Positions 47,747 to 55,318 of a stretch of 62,345 nucleotides of DNA are shown here, one piece after another. Position numbers and translations under genes: made by a program. Positions within the stretch are counted from its first letter, which is position 1, and each line of letters starts with the position of its first letter. This DNA is from Clostridia bacterium (GTDB lineage: Bacteria; Bacillota; Clostridia; UBA1381), in the NCBI GenBank assembly GCA_017404065.1, contig JAFRDB010000132.1, positions 1 through 62,345 on the forward strand, in the 5' to 3' direction. The notes beneath the pieces were generated by a model. The model was not told where the DNA came from. It ran no database searches and was given only the letters and a program-made list of their open reading frames with translations.

Positions 47747-48646
47747 TTATTGCTTGGCATTTTTTGCCGCATACATACGCTGATCCGCAAGAGAAAAGAA
47801 CTGTCTTAAATCTTCTATATCTCTCACTAAATCGTGAACATAACCGAATGAAAACTCTACATTTACAGATATTTCATTTATATTAAAACTTGGTTTTGAT
47901 TTCATCATGTCGTTGAGCTTTTCTATAAATTCACTTTCTGACAAGTCAGGGCAGAGGACAAGAAATTCATCACCGCCGTATCGGTAGCAATAATCTTTGC
48001 CAAAAGTTTTTGCAAGAAGCTCACCTGTTTTTTTCAAAACTTTGTCGCCCTCAGCATGACCGTAAGTATCATTGATTATTTTGAAATTATCTAAATCAAG
48101 CATCATAACTGTAAGCTCACGGTTTTTATACGAATCATAGTCCCGTCGTAGTGCAAGTCTGTTTTGAAGTCCTGTTAAAACATCTTGCATTGAAATGATT
48201 TGCAGATTTTCGTTTTCGTTCTGCAATTTTTCGGTAAGAAATTTTACATCTTTAAACGCCTTTATTTCTTCACGCTTTAAGGAACATACCAAAAGCAAAT
48301 CAGCTACAATTCCAATAATAGTCACAAACACCTTTTGTATGTTCTGTTCTGTAAAATGGATAAAGCTGTGTTCCGTCGAAAAGAAAAACAGGGTATATAA
48401 AAGCATAATTACGCCTGCCGTAATTCCACCACCGTATCCGAAAACAGCAGAACACAAAACCAATCCGGCAATAAGAATCATATTAGGATCGGGGATATTA
48501 TAAAAATACACGAATGCTATTAGCACAGACATAATAACAAATGTAAATATGATTTTTTTCAAGGTGCTAAATTCAATTTGCATAAGTGTAGGCTTATGCT
48601 TTTTTCTTTTGGTGTCTTTATCATCGTAGTTTAATACTTGGTACAT
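47747..48646 (-). CDS. membrane-bound diguanylate cyclase (GGDEF)
   Basis: A 299-residue protein with four to five transmembrane helices (about residues 25-125: IIFTFVIMSVLIAFVYFY, ILIAGLVLCSAVFG), a coiled-coil linker and a GGDEF domain with the intact signature YGGDEF. The usual RxxD inhibitory site five residues upstream is missing (FGKD), so product inhibition may be absent. The start at 48646 follows AGGAGGGGTTGT; an upstream in-frame ATG at 48670 has no site. It would make cyclic di-GMP. It is the last gene before the right att site, and a 3' fragment of a relative lies near the left end (6600-6700). Confidence 0.88.
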   Translation of the reverse strand: MYQVLNYDDKDTKRKKHKPTLMQIEFSTLKKIIFTFVIMSVLIAFVYFYNIPDPNMILIAGLVLCSAVFGYGGGITAGVIMLLYTLFFFSTEHSFIHFTEQNIQKVFVTIIGIVADLLLVCSLKREEIKAFKDVKFLTEKLQNENENLQIISMQDVLTGLQNRLALRRDYDSYKNRELTVMMLDLDNFKIINDTYGHAEGDKVLKKTGELLAKTFGKDYCYRYGGDEFLVLCPDLSESEFIEKLNDMMKSKPSFNINEISVNVEFSFGYVHDLVRDIEDLRQFFSLADQRMYAAKNAKQ

Positions 48647-48798
48647 ACAACCCCTCCTTTCGTGATTCATAAAAATTATTATGAAAAACTATAAAACTAT
48701 TTTTGTTTTGTTAAATTCGGTCAAATTCTTACAAAACCATCAAATGAAAATAACGAGTAGTCGAAAATGTTATACTAACCCCAAAAAAACGACTCAAT

Positions 48799-48819
48799 TT
48801 TCACCCTTTTATAAACCCC
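48799..48819 (+). repeat. putative integrase arm-type site, right 1
   Basis: A 21-nt exact match to 283-303 at the other end of the element. Confidence 0.5.
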
Positions 48820-48839
48820 ATTGACCTCAAAAAAGGCAT

Positions 48840-48859
48840 TTTCACCCCTTATAAACCCC
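48840..48859 (+). repeat. putative integrase arm-type site, right 2
   Basis: A near copy of 48799-48819 (CACCCC-TTATAAACCCC), one base shorter. A second pair of imperfect repeats (GTTAAATT-CG-TCAAAT..CATCAAA) at about 48712-48744 and 48880-48913 brackets these sites. Confidence 0.45.
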
Positions 48860-48930
48860 AGCAAATTGATTTATTTTGGGTTAAATTTCGTCAAATCAGG
48901 ACAAACTCATCAAAGATTTTCGGGCATAGA

Positions 48931-48964
48931 AAAATCCCACAAACCGCTTGGTTGTGGGATTTTT
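48931..48964 (-). terminator. element-borne terminator now serving rpsI
   Basis: 15-bp stem (AAAATCCCACAAACC/GGTTGTGGGATTTT) with a U tract on the minus strand, 20 nt after the rpsI stop. It replaces the displaced host terminator at 87-140. Confidence 0.8.
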
Positions 48965-48984
48965 GAGCGTTTGCAATTGTAATT

Positions 48985-49021
48985 TTATCTCTTTGAGAAC
49001 TGCGGTGCACGACGGGCTGCC
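48985..49021 (-). repeat. right attachment site, 3' end of rpsI
   Basis: It codes for the last residues of S9 (RRAPQFSKR and stop). It matches 171-207 with one mismatch. The crossover lies within one of the identical blocks (21 and 15 nt) on either side of that mismatch. Confidence 0.88.
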
Positions 49022-49380
49022 TTTAAGCCGTACTTCTTTCTTTCCTTCATACGTGAGTCACGTGTGAGGAAGCCTGCAGCCTTGAGATCTGCGCGATAAG
49101 CCTCCGCGTCAACCTCTAAGAGTGCTCTTGAGATGCCGTGACGGATAGCGCCTGCCTGACCTGTGAAGCCGCCGCCACCTACTGTTACATTTACGTCAAA
49201 CTTGCCGAGTGTCTTTGTGAGAACCAACGGTTGACGAACGATGAGCTTGAGTGTTTCAAGACCGAAATAATCATCGATATCTCTCTTGTTTATAGTGATT
49301 TTGCCGTTGCCCGGTACCAAGCGGACTCTTGCAACGGATGATTTTCTTCTACCTGTACCATAGTACTGTATATCTGCCAT
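48985..49380 (-). CDS. rpsI: 30S ribosomal protein S9
   Basis: A 131-residue S9, full length, with the typical start [16 protein letters not shown], middle [20 protein letters not shown] and conserved C-terminal tail [17 protein letters not shown], which reaches the P-site tRNA. The gene stays intact because the element carries the replacement 3' end. It follows rplM by 22 nt in the conserved L13-S9 operon. Confidence 0.97.
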   Translation of the reverse strand: MADIQYYGTGRRKSSVARVRLVPGNGKITINKRDIDDYFGLETLKLIVRQPLVLTKTLGKFDVNVTVGGGGFTGQAGAIRHGISRALLEVDAEAYRADLKAAGFLTRDSRMKERKKYGLKAARRAPQFSKR

Positions 49381-49402
49381 TGTTTAAAATCCTCCTGTTC
49401 CC

Positions 49403-49849
49403 TTATTTGATCTCGCCGGGCCATACTTCCGGCTTTTGAGCCTGGTTCTTGTGCTCAGCATCCTTGTAAACCTTAAGTCTTGTAATAGCCTTTCTTCCGA
49501 TCGTGTTGTTCGGAAGCATGCCGTTTACTGCATACCACATAGCCTTCTCGGGATTTTCCTGCATAAGCTTGCTGTAGTGGATCTCTTTAAGACCGCCAAC
49601 CCAGCCTGTGTGATAGTAACGAACCTTATTCTCAAGCTTGTTTCCTGTAAGAACAGCCTGTGCGGCGTTGATAACGATAACGAAATCGCCGCAATCAACA
49701 TTCGGTGTGAATGTCGGAAGGTGCTTGCCTCTTAAAATGGTTGCTGCCTGTGCTGCAACTCTGCCGAGCGGCTTGCCTGCAGCGTCGATGATATACCATT
49801 TTCTCTCGACTTCTGCCGGCTTCTGCAAATAACTTGAATTTGGCTTCAT
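49403..49849 (-). CDS. rplM: 50S ribosomal protein L13
   Basis: A 148-residue L13, full length (KWYIIDAAGKPLGRVAAQAATILRGKH, GDFVIVINA, MWYAVNGMLPNNTIGR). It binds 23S rRNA early in assembly. GGAGGAAACTTAAC precedes the start. The leader to the promoter at 49898 is only about 40 nt, and no L13-leader structure was recognised. Confidence 0.97.
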   Translation of the reverse strand: MKPNSSYLQKPAEVERKWYIIDAAGKPLGRVAAQAATILRGKHLPTFTPNVDCGDFVIVINAAQAVLTGNKLENKVRYYHTGWVGGLKEIHYSKLMQENPEKAMWYAVNGMLPNNTIGRKAITRLKVYKDAEHKNQAQKPEVWPGEIK

Positions 49850-49897
49850 GTTAAGTTTCCTCCGTTTAAATTAGTCATTTCTTTTACAACGTGCTTT

Positions 49898-49926
49898 ATT
49901 TTACTATTATTTGTCCGCTTTGTCAA
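49898..49926 (-). promoter_or_regulatory. rplM-rpsI promoter
   Basis: On the minus strand TTGACA, 17 nt, TAAAAT, an almost consensus vegetative promoter. Confidence 0.75.
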
Positions 49927-50022
49927 TAGTTTTTTTAAAATATTTTTTAAAATAATAATTATCTTTGATTTTCTTTAAAAATCGTTCATTTTCTCTTGTA
50001 TTCTCGATTGTCATTTTAATAA

Positions 50023-51315
50023 TCATATTATCTCGCCATACATTATGCCGTTCTCATGCCGAAGGAGCCGCGCCTGCAAAAATTTTCCGCTTATGTCCGT
50101 ATCCGACGGAGCATGAACATTTATATAGTTGGTTGTCTTGCCTTCAAACATCCCGTCAGAAGCGCGGGTCTCGAACAGTATCTCCATGGTTTTGCCGATG
50201 TGACGTTCAAGAAACTCATTCCGCGTGAGATCTGTAAGCTTGATGATCGCCTTTGAACGCGCTTCCTTGATCTCCGGAGACACCTGATCCTTGAATTTTG
50301 CAGCGGGTGTTCCGCGGCGCGGTGAATATTGGAATACATGAGCCTCTGCAAAGCCGAGATTTTCAACGAATGAAAACGTCTCGGCAAATTCGGCATCGGT
50401 TTCACCCGCAAAGCCTACCATTATATCGGTTGTTATCGCGCAGTCGGTAAATGCCTTTCGCAGTCCGTCCACGATCGCGGCAAAATCTGCGGCGGTGTAT
50501 TTGCGGTTCATGCGTTTTAGTGTCGCGTCACAGCCTGACTGGAGAGATATGTGAAAATGCGGGCACAGCTTTTTTGCTCCGCGTATGGATTTTATAAATT
50601 CGTTGTCAAGTGTCATTGGCTCGATGGATGAGAGCCTTATGCGGCGTATGCCTTCACAGGAGTCTATTCTGTTTATAAGCCGGCCCAGAGATGTGCTGCC
50701 GAGATCCTTGCCGTAGGATGCGGCGTGTATGCCGGTGAGTATTATTTCTTTAAAGCCTGCATTGGCGAGTTTTTGTGCCTCAGCTATGATATCCTCCTCG
50801 CGTCGGCTGCGTATCGGACCGCGGGCATAAGGTATTATGCAATAGGAGCAGAATTGCGAGCACCCGTCCTGTATCTTTATATATGCGCGTGTATGGTCAA
50901 GGCAGCGGCGAACATTAAGCGCCTCAAAGGTGTGGTTATCCTTAACGCTCGTGACGGCATTGACCTTGTCCGATGCCGTAAGCTTCTTTGTAAGCCTTAG
51001 AACAGAGGCTCTGTCTTTTGTGCCGAGCACGAGATTTACTCCATCTATATCAAGGATCTCATCCGGTGCAGTTTGCGAGTAGCAGCCCATCACGGCGATC
51101 ACTGCATCCGGATTCGTCTTTTTAGCCCGCCGTATCATCTGCCGTGATTTCCGGTCGCTCATTGCGGTAACGGAGCAGGTGTTTATTATATAGATGTCCG
51201 CCTTGTCGGAGTAGGGAACAATGCAATAGCCTTCATCCTCAAACAGCTCAGATATAGCCTCTGTTTCATACTGATTCACTTTGCAGCCGAGAGTATAAAA
51301 TGCCACATTTTTCAT
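50023..51315 (-). CDS. mtaB: tRNA t6A37 methylthiotransferase MtaB
   Basis: A 430-residue radical SAM methylthiotransferase. The N-terminal UPF0004 domain binds a second Fe-S cluster (YTLGCKVNQYET, NTCSVT, MGCYSQ). The radical SAM motif is CSQFCSYC, followed by IIPYARGPIRSR, and a C-terminal TRAM domain follows. It converts t6A37 to ms2t6A37 in tRNAs that read ANN codons. Length and motifs match MtaB, not MiaB or RimO. It stands alone between rplM and the HPr-like gene. Confidence 0.93.
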   Translation of the reverse strand: MKNVAFYTLGCKVNQYETEAISELFEDEGYCIVPYSDKADIYIINTCSVTAMSDRKSRQMIRRAKKTNPDAVIAVMGCYSQTAPDEILDIDGVNLVLGTKDRASVLRLTKKLTASDKVNAVTSVKDNHTFEALNVRRCLDHTRAYIKIQDGCSQFCSYCIIPYARGPIRSRREEDIIAEAQKLANAGFKEIILTGIHAASYGKDLGSTSLGRLINRIDSCEGIRRIRLSSIEPMTLDNEFIKSIRGAKKLCPHFHISLQSGCDATLKRMNRKYTAADFAAIVDGLRKAFTDCAITTDIMVGFAGETDAEFAETFSFVENLGFAEAHVFQYSPRRGTPAAKFKDQVSPEIKEARSKAIIKLTDLTRNEFLERHIGKTMEILFETRASDGMFEGKTTNYINVHAPSDTDISGKFLQARLLRHENGIMYGEII

Positions 51316-51385
51316 AGTTAAAACCTCAAATCCATTTTTTATTTAGCACTATTATATAAAAATAAAAAAAGTTTTGCAATAGGTA

Positions 51386-51414
51386 TTGACTAAATAAAAA
51401 AAATATTGTATTAT
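51386..51414 (+). promoter_or_regulatory. promoter of the HPr-like gene
   Basis: TTGACT, 17 nt, TATTAT in an A-rich region. About 100 nt of leader follow, with a GTCGG-type dyad. Confidence 0.65.
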
Positions 51415-51514
51415 ACACCCATAGTCGGCAAAAAAAGTGTTCGGCTATTAGCAAAAAAGCAGAGAGAACCCAATAACGACGGTTCAAAAAACGGTTAAGA
51501 GGAGGAGATTTATT

Positions 51515-51745
51515 ATGACAACATTTAATATGCTTTTAAGTTCGATCAATGATGTAAAGGACTTTGTTAACACAGTAAGCAAGTATGATTTTGATGTTGA
51601 TCTTACATCAGGCAGATATGTTGTAGACGCTAAATCCATTATGGGTATATTCAGCCTCGATTTATCAAAACCGATCAAGGTAGAGGTACATACCGATGAT
51701 GCATCAGCATTCATGGCTGAGATAGATGCGTTTATCGTTAAATAA
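51515..51745 (+). CDS. HPr-fold protein without the phosphorylated histidine
   Basis: A 76-residue protein. The second half (SGRYVVDAKSIMGIFSLDLSKPIKVEV) aligns with the Ser46 region of HPr. The N-terminal half (FNMLLSSINDVKDFVNTVSKYDF) has Ser/Asn where HPr has His15, so it cannot accept phosphate from enzyme I there. Ser in KSIMGIF is kept, so HPr kinase control or binding to CcpA-like partners is conceivable. GAGGAGGAG precedes the start. This paralogue type is common in Clostridia, and its function is unknown. Confidence 0.8.
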   Translation: MTTFNMLLSSINDVKDFVNTVSKYDFDVDLTSGRYVVDAKSIMGIFSLDLSKPIKVEVHTDDASAFMAEIDAFIVK

Positions 51746-51763
51746 TAGATTAGAAAACAACGA

Positions 51764-51795
51764 AGCCGTCCAAAAAGCAGGGCGGCTTTTTTTTC
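51764..51795 (+). terminator. terminator of the HPr-like gene
   Basis: AGCCGTCC/GGGCGGCT stem followed by eight T. Confidence 0.85.
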
Positions 51796-51842
51796 GTGAC
51801 GGTGATTTTGGTTGCTCCTTTTCCGGGCTTTGAAAGCCCGAT

Positions 51843-52134
51843 AAATTTCAGTTTATAGGGGAGTTAGTGGGTGGGCGCAGCCTGTCCTTGTGCATTCTAT
51901 AGGCGGTGCTCCGCTGTCCTTGCCCTGGGGCAAGGTGGGCTTTGCGAACTCGTTCGCAAAGGTCGGATTGGGGTTTACGACACTAACGAACGAGATAAAT
52001 TAGTGGTTTTAGATGTAATCTATCTCTGCCGCTGCCCCCAACCCGTCACGGCTCCTATCGTCGCCGCGCCACCCTGCCCCGGGGCAGGGACAGCAGAGCC
52101 GAACCTCAAACATCAGCCCGATAAACTGAAATTT
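51843..52134. repeat. 292-bp palindrome-rich GC-rich element with terminal inverted repeats
   Basis: Ends are a perfect 14-bp inverted pair, AAATTTCAGTTTAT (51843-51856) and ATAAACTGAAATTT (52121-52134). The inside contains several perfect short palindromes (CCTTGCCC/GGGCAAGG, CTTTGCGAA/TTCGCAAAG, CCCTGCCC/GGGGCAGGG). It is much more GC-rich than its flanks, with no ORF of note. It resembles a MITE or other non-autonomous repeat. Similar GC-rich hairpin DNA lies at 62090-62210. Confidence 0.55.
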
Positions 52135-52188
52135 TCGATTATATTCACAAATAATTTACTCATTCAAAAACCGTAGCTTCTTTTTATC

Positions 52189-52217
52189 TTGACAAGGCTT
52201 TGATATTATTGTATAAT
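52189..52217 (+). promoter_or_regulatory. promoter of the M50-scpAB operon
   Basis: Consensus TTGACA, 17 nt, TATAAT. It lies 40 nt upstream of the M50 protease start, directly after the palindrome-rich element. Confidence 0.88.
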
Positions 52218-52256
52218 ATAATCAGATTAATATAAGTTTATCAATGGAGGAAGAAA

Positions 52257-52919
52257 ATGTTTTCAGCTTCATATTTAATACAGAGATTAATGATGGTGCC
52301 GATAGTGCTTATCGCGCTCACCTTCCATGAATTTTCACACGGATTTGTGTCATCTAAGCTCGGCGATCCGACACCGAAGCTTACAGGGCGGCTCACGCTA
52401 AATCCGCTTGCGCATCTTGATCCTGTCGGTGCTCTGCTGATGGTGGTTACCGGATTCGGTTGGGCTAAGCCTGTGCAGATCGATCCGCGCTACTATAAAA
52501 ATCCAAAATGGGGCATGGCGATAACCGCGGCGGCAGGACCGCTCTCAAATCTTCTGATGGCGTTCGTGTCGATGCTCATATATACGATAATATTGATAAT
52601 AAGCTACAAGACGGGTGCTATATCTATGAACGCGGCAAATTCAATAGGCAACTTTCTTTATTTGTTTTCTTATGTAAACCTATCATTTCTTGTTTTCAAT
52701 ATTATACCTATACCGCCGCTTGACGGCTCTCGCGTGTTGGGGATTTTTCTGTCAAGCGAGGCATACTTTAAGCTTCAGCAGTATGAACGCTATAGCTTCA
52801 TTCTAATAATAGTGCTGTCACTTACCGGCGCGTTCGGACATATCATCGGAACGGGTGTGGAATTCTTTATGACAGGTATTGTTAACATTTGCAACGCTAT
52901 CGCTATGGCGGTGATCTGA
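52257..52919 (+). CDS. site-2 protease family membrane metalloprotease (M50B)
   Basis: A 220-residue integral membrane protein with the zinc motif HEFSH near residue 24 and the second ligand region [10 protein letters not shown]. About six transmembrane helices; no PDZ domain, so it is the small YwhC/Rip-like type, not RseP. GGAGGAAGAAA precedes ATG. Its stop overlaps the ATG of scpA, the common gene order in Clostridia. The substrate is unknown; cleavage within the membrane is the family activity. Confidence 0.9.
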   Translation: MFSASYLIQRLMMVPIVLIALTFHEFSHGFVSSKLGDPTPKLTGRLTLNPLAHLDPVGALLMVVTGFGWAKPVQIDPRYYKNPKWGMAITAAAGPLSNLLMAFVSMLIYTIILIISYKTGAISMNAANSIGNFLYLFSYVNLSFLVFNIIPIPPLDGSRVLGIFLSSEAYFKLQQYERYSFILIIVLSLTGAFGHIIGTGVEFFMTGIVNICNAIAMAVI

Positions 52920-53644
52920 TGGAAGAGTTCAGGTATACACTCGATAGCTTTGAGGGACCGCTCGATCTTCTGCTCTCACTGATAAAAAAGAACAAGGTGA
53001 GTATATGGGACATACCCATTGTGGAGATAACGGATCAGTATCTTGAAGCGATCGAAGGAATAGAGAAGTCAAGGCTTGACGATACAAGCGAATTTATAGT
53101 TCTTGCGTCTCAGCTTTTATATATAAAATCAAAAATGCTCCTGCCCCGTGACGAGGAGGAGGAAGAAGAGGATCCGCGCGAGGAGCTTGCAAGACGGCTG
53201 TATGAATACAAGCAGTTCAAGGAAGCGTCTTTGGAGATGCGTAAGAGTGAGTTCTCATCTAAATACATGATTTTCCGCGAGGAGGAAAAGATAAAATTTC
53301 CTGTGCCGGAGTACAGCCGGCATCACGAGCTGCAGGAGCTTGCGGATGCGTTCGGCAGCATAATGCAGCGGCGGGTAAGAAGGGCAAAGCCGGAGAAGAG
53401 CGCGTTCTATAAAATAGTCGGACGCGAAAAGGTATCAGTCAGCGCGATGTCGGACAAAATAATTACATTACTCGGGAAAAAGAGCAGGGTGCGCTTTGAG
53501 AGTCTGTTTGGCGAGGATGATTCGCGGCCTGAGATGATAGCGACGTTTTTAGCAGTGCTTGAGATGATAAAAGCGCGGAGGATACGAGCCGATTATGACG
53601 CAAAAAAAAGAGACTTTATAATTTCAGTAGGAAAGGCTGCGTAA
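52919..53644 (+). CDS. scpA: segregation and condensation protein A
   Basis: A 241-residue kleisin of the SMC-Scp condensin. The N-terminal SMC-neck-binding region (YTLDSFEGPLDLLLSLIKKNKVSIWDIPI) and C-terminal winged helix (RFESLFGEDDSRPEMIATFLAVLEM) are both present, linked by a region rich in Glu/Arg. The start at 52919 overlaps the M50 stop (TGATG), showing coupling. The complex organises and segregates chromosomes. Confidence 0.95.
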   Translation: MEEFRYTLDSFEGPLDLLLSLIKKNKVSIWDIPIVEITDQYLEAIEGIEKSRLDDTSEFIVLASQLLYIKSKMLLPRDEEEEEEDPREELARRLYEYKQFKEASLEMRKSEFSSKYMIFREEEKIKFPVPEYSRHHELQELADAFGSIMQRRVRRAKPEKSAFYKIVGREKVSVSAMSDKIITLLGKKSRVRFESLFGEDDSRPEMIATFLAVLEMIKARRIRADYDAKKRDFIISVGKAA

Positions 53645-53647
53645 CAG

Positions 53648-54217
53648 ATGGATAAAATAAAATATGCCATTGAGGGTATATTATTTGCCGCGGGCGAGCC
53701 GGTAAAGGCGTCCAAGCTTGCGGTGGTGCTGGATAAAACAGTGGAGGAGATAGAGGCGGCGGCAGAGGCGTTGAAGGCGGAATATGACCGTGACAGCCGC
53801 GGCTTTAACATAATCGAGATATCTGAGGGGTATCAGATGTGCTCAAGACCGGAATACTACACATATATAAGAGAGATACTCGGCGAGCAGCGAAATCAGC
53901 CGCTGTCGAACGCGGCAATGGAGGCGCTTGCGATAGTAGCGTATAAGCAGCCGGTAACGCGCGGTGTGATAGAGAAGATCCGCGGCGTGAACTCGGACGG
54001 ATGCGTCAACAGGCTGTATGAACGCGGACTTATAGAGGAAGCCGGACGGCTTGACGCGCCGGGCAGACCGATACTGTACCGGACAACGGACACGTTCCTG
54101 CGCTGCTTCGGACTGCGCACGCCGCGCGATCTGCCGCCGATAAATTTTGAAAAGATATTGCCCGAGATGCTGAGTGAGGGCGAGCAGATGACGTTAGAGG
54201 AAATTGAAAACGTATGA
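53648..54217 (+). CDS. scpB: segregation and condensation protein B
   Basis: A 189-residue protein with two winged helices (AIEGILFAAGEPVKASKLA; AALAIVAYKQPVTRGVIEKIRGV-type region). It dimerises and binds ScpA in the SMC complex. The gene is 3 nt after scpA and overlaps the DUF2953 gene by 4 nt. Confidence 0.95.
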   Translation: MDKIKYAIEGILFAAGEPVKASKLAVVLDKTVEEIEAAAEALKAEYDRDSRGFNIIEISEGYQMCSRPEYYTYIREILGEQRNQPLSNAAMEALAIVAYKQPVTRGVIEKIRGVNSDGCVNRLYERGLIEEAGRLDAPGRPILYRTTDTFLRCFGLRTPRDLPPINFEKILPEMLSEGEQMTLEEIENV

Positions 54218-54966
54218 TTATACGGATCATTATTGCGGCGGTATTGATTCTCCTTGCCGTCATATCGCTGATCCCGATAAGCTGCGGTATATATTTCAGA
54301 TGGCACGAGAGCGAGACAGAATTTGATCTTGAGCTGAAATACGGCTTTATAAAAATAAAGCTGCCGCGCGGCGGAGATAAGCAGAAACCGAAGAAAGAGC
54401 CGGAAAAGGAGAAGCCTAAGAAGGAGAAACCGGAAAAAGAAGCTGAAAAGAAACCTAAAAAAAAGCTTGATATAGGCGCGATAGTCTCGTATGCGTGGGA
54501 TAGCCGAGCGAAAATAAAGCGATTGATCGCGGCTGTTCTTGGATATATCATAAAACGGATGATAAAGATCAATAAGCTGAAAATAAGGCTTGTTATAGGT
54601 CTTGATGATGCTATGCAGACCGCGCTTATATTCGGCGCGGCAAATTCCGTGATATTCGGCGCGGTGGGGCTTATGGATAGATATATGCGGCTTGGCAGTC
54701 ACAGCGTAAAGCTTAAACCGGCATTTAATGAGCCTCATATATTCACCGAGGATGAGGTGGAAATAAGCACAAGTATATTTAATGTTTTGGCTTTGGCAGT
54801 TGTTGCGCTGTGGTATGCTCTGCCGCTTATATGGGGCTTTGTGAAAATGCTTTTGCAAAATAAAAAAGATAATAAAAAGGAACAAAACACAGAACAAAAA
54901 ATGGAGGGTTTAAAAAATGGCAAATCCGATCAAGGAACTGATACAAACCGCGATAACCTCGCTTGA
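54214..54966 (+). CDS. DUF2953 membrane protein
   Basis: A 250-residue protein with an N-terminal transmembrane helix (IIRIIIAAVLILLAVISLIPI), a Lys/Glu/Pro-rich segment (residues 54-90), a DUF2953-like core (LVIGLDDAMQTALIFGAANSVIFGAVG) and a second helix near the C-terminus. In spore formers this gene is typically paired with gerW/ytfJ. The last 50 nt overlap gerW. Its exact role in sporulation is not known. Confidence 0.85.
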   Translation: MIIRIIIAAVLILLAVISLIPISCGIYFRWHESETEFDLELKYGFIKIKLPRGGDKQKPKKEPEKEKPKKEKPEKEAEKKPKKKLDIGAIVSYAWDSRAKIKRLIAAVLGYIIKRMIKINKLKIRLVIGLDDAMQTALIFGAANSVIFGAVGLMDRYMRLGSHSVKLKPAFNEPHIFTEDEVEISTSIFNVLALAVVALWYALPLIWGFVKMLLQNKKDNKKEQNTEQKMEGLKNGKSDQGTDTNRDNLA

Positions 54967-55318
54967 CGGTATGTTTTCGTCTGACAGCGTTATCGGAGAG
55001 ACTGTCACAGCGCCGGACGGCACGATGATAATACCTATAACAAAGGTAAGCTTTGGCGTCGGCGGCGGCGGAAGTGAATTCAAGGAGACCGATAAGGATG
55101 GTAACAACCTGTTCGGCGGCGGTGTGGGCGCAGGCGCGTCGATAAAGCCGCAGGGCTTTCTTGTTGTCACAAAAAGCGGCAGCGTCAGGTTTGTGACGAC
55201 TGAGGAGCAGTCAACTGCGGTGGATAAGCTCATAGACTATGCGCCGGATATGGTGGATAAGATAAGCGGATTTTTTATAAAGGGTAAAAACACAAAAGAT
55301 GATAACACTGAAGGATAA
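54917..55318 (+). CDS. gerW: sporulation protein GerW (YtfJ)
   Basis: A 133-residue protein with the typical glycine-rich centre (TKVSFGVGGGGSEF, FGGGVGAGASIKPQGFLVV). Homologues in Bacillus are made in the forespore and affect germination. Its presence suggests the host forms endospores. GGAGGG precedes the ATG, which lies inside the DUF2953 gene. The end overlaps the next gene by 20 nt. Confidence 0.92.
   Translation: MANPIKELIQTAITSLDGMFSSDSVIGETVTAPDGTMIIPITKVSFGVGGGGSEFKETDKDGNNLFGGGVGAGASIKPQGFLVVTKSGSVRFVTTEEQSTAVDKLIDYAPDMVDKISGFFIKGKNTKDDNTEG

Noticed and set aside
52141..52256. Antisense or riboswitch leader before the M50 gene
   Set aside because: Only a consensus promoter and a short plain leader are visible.
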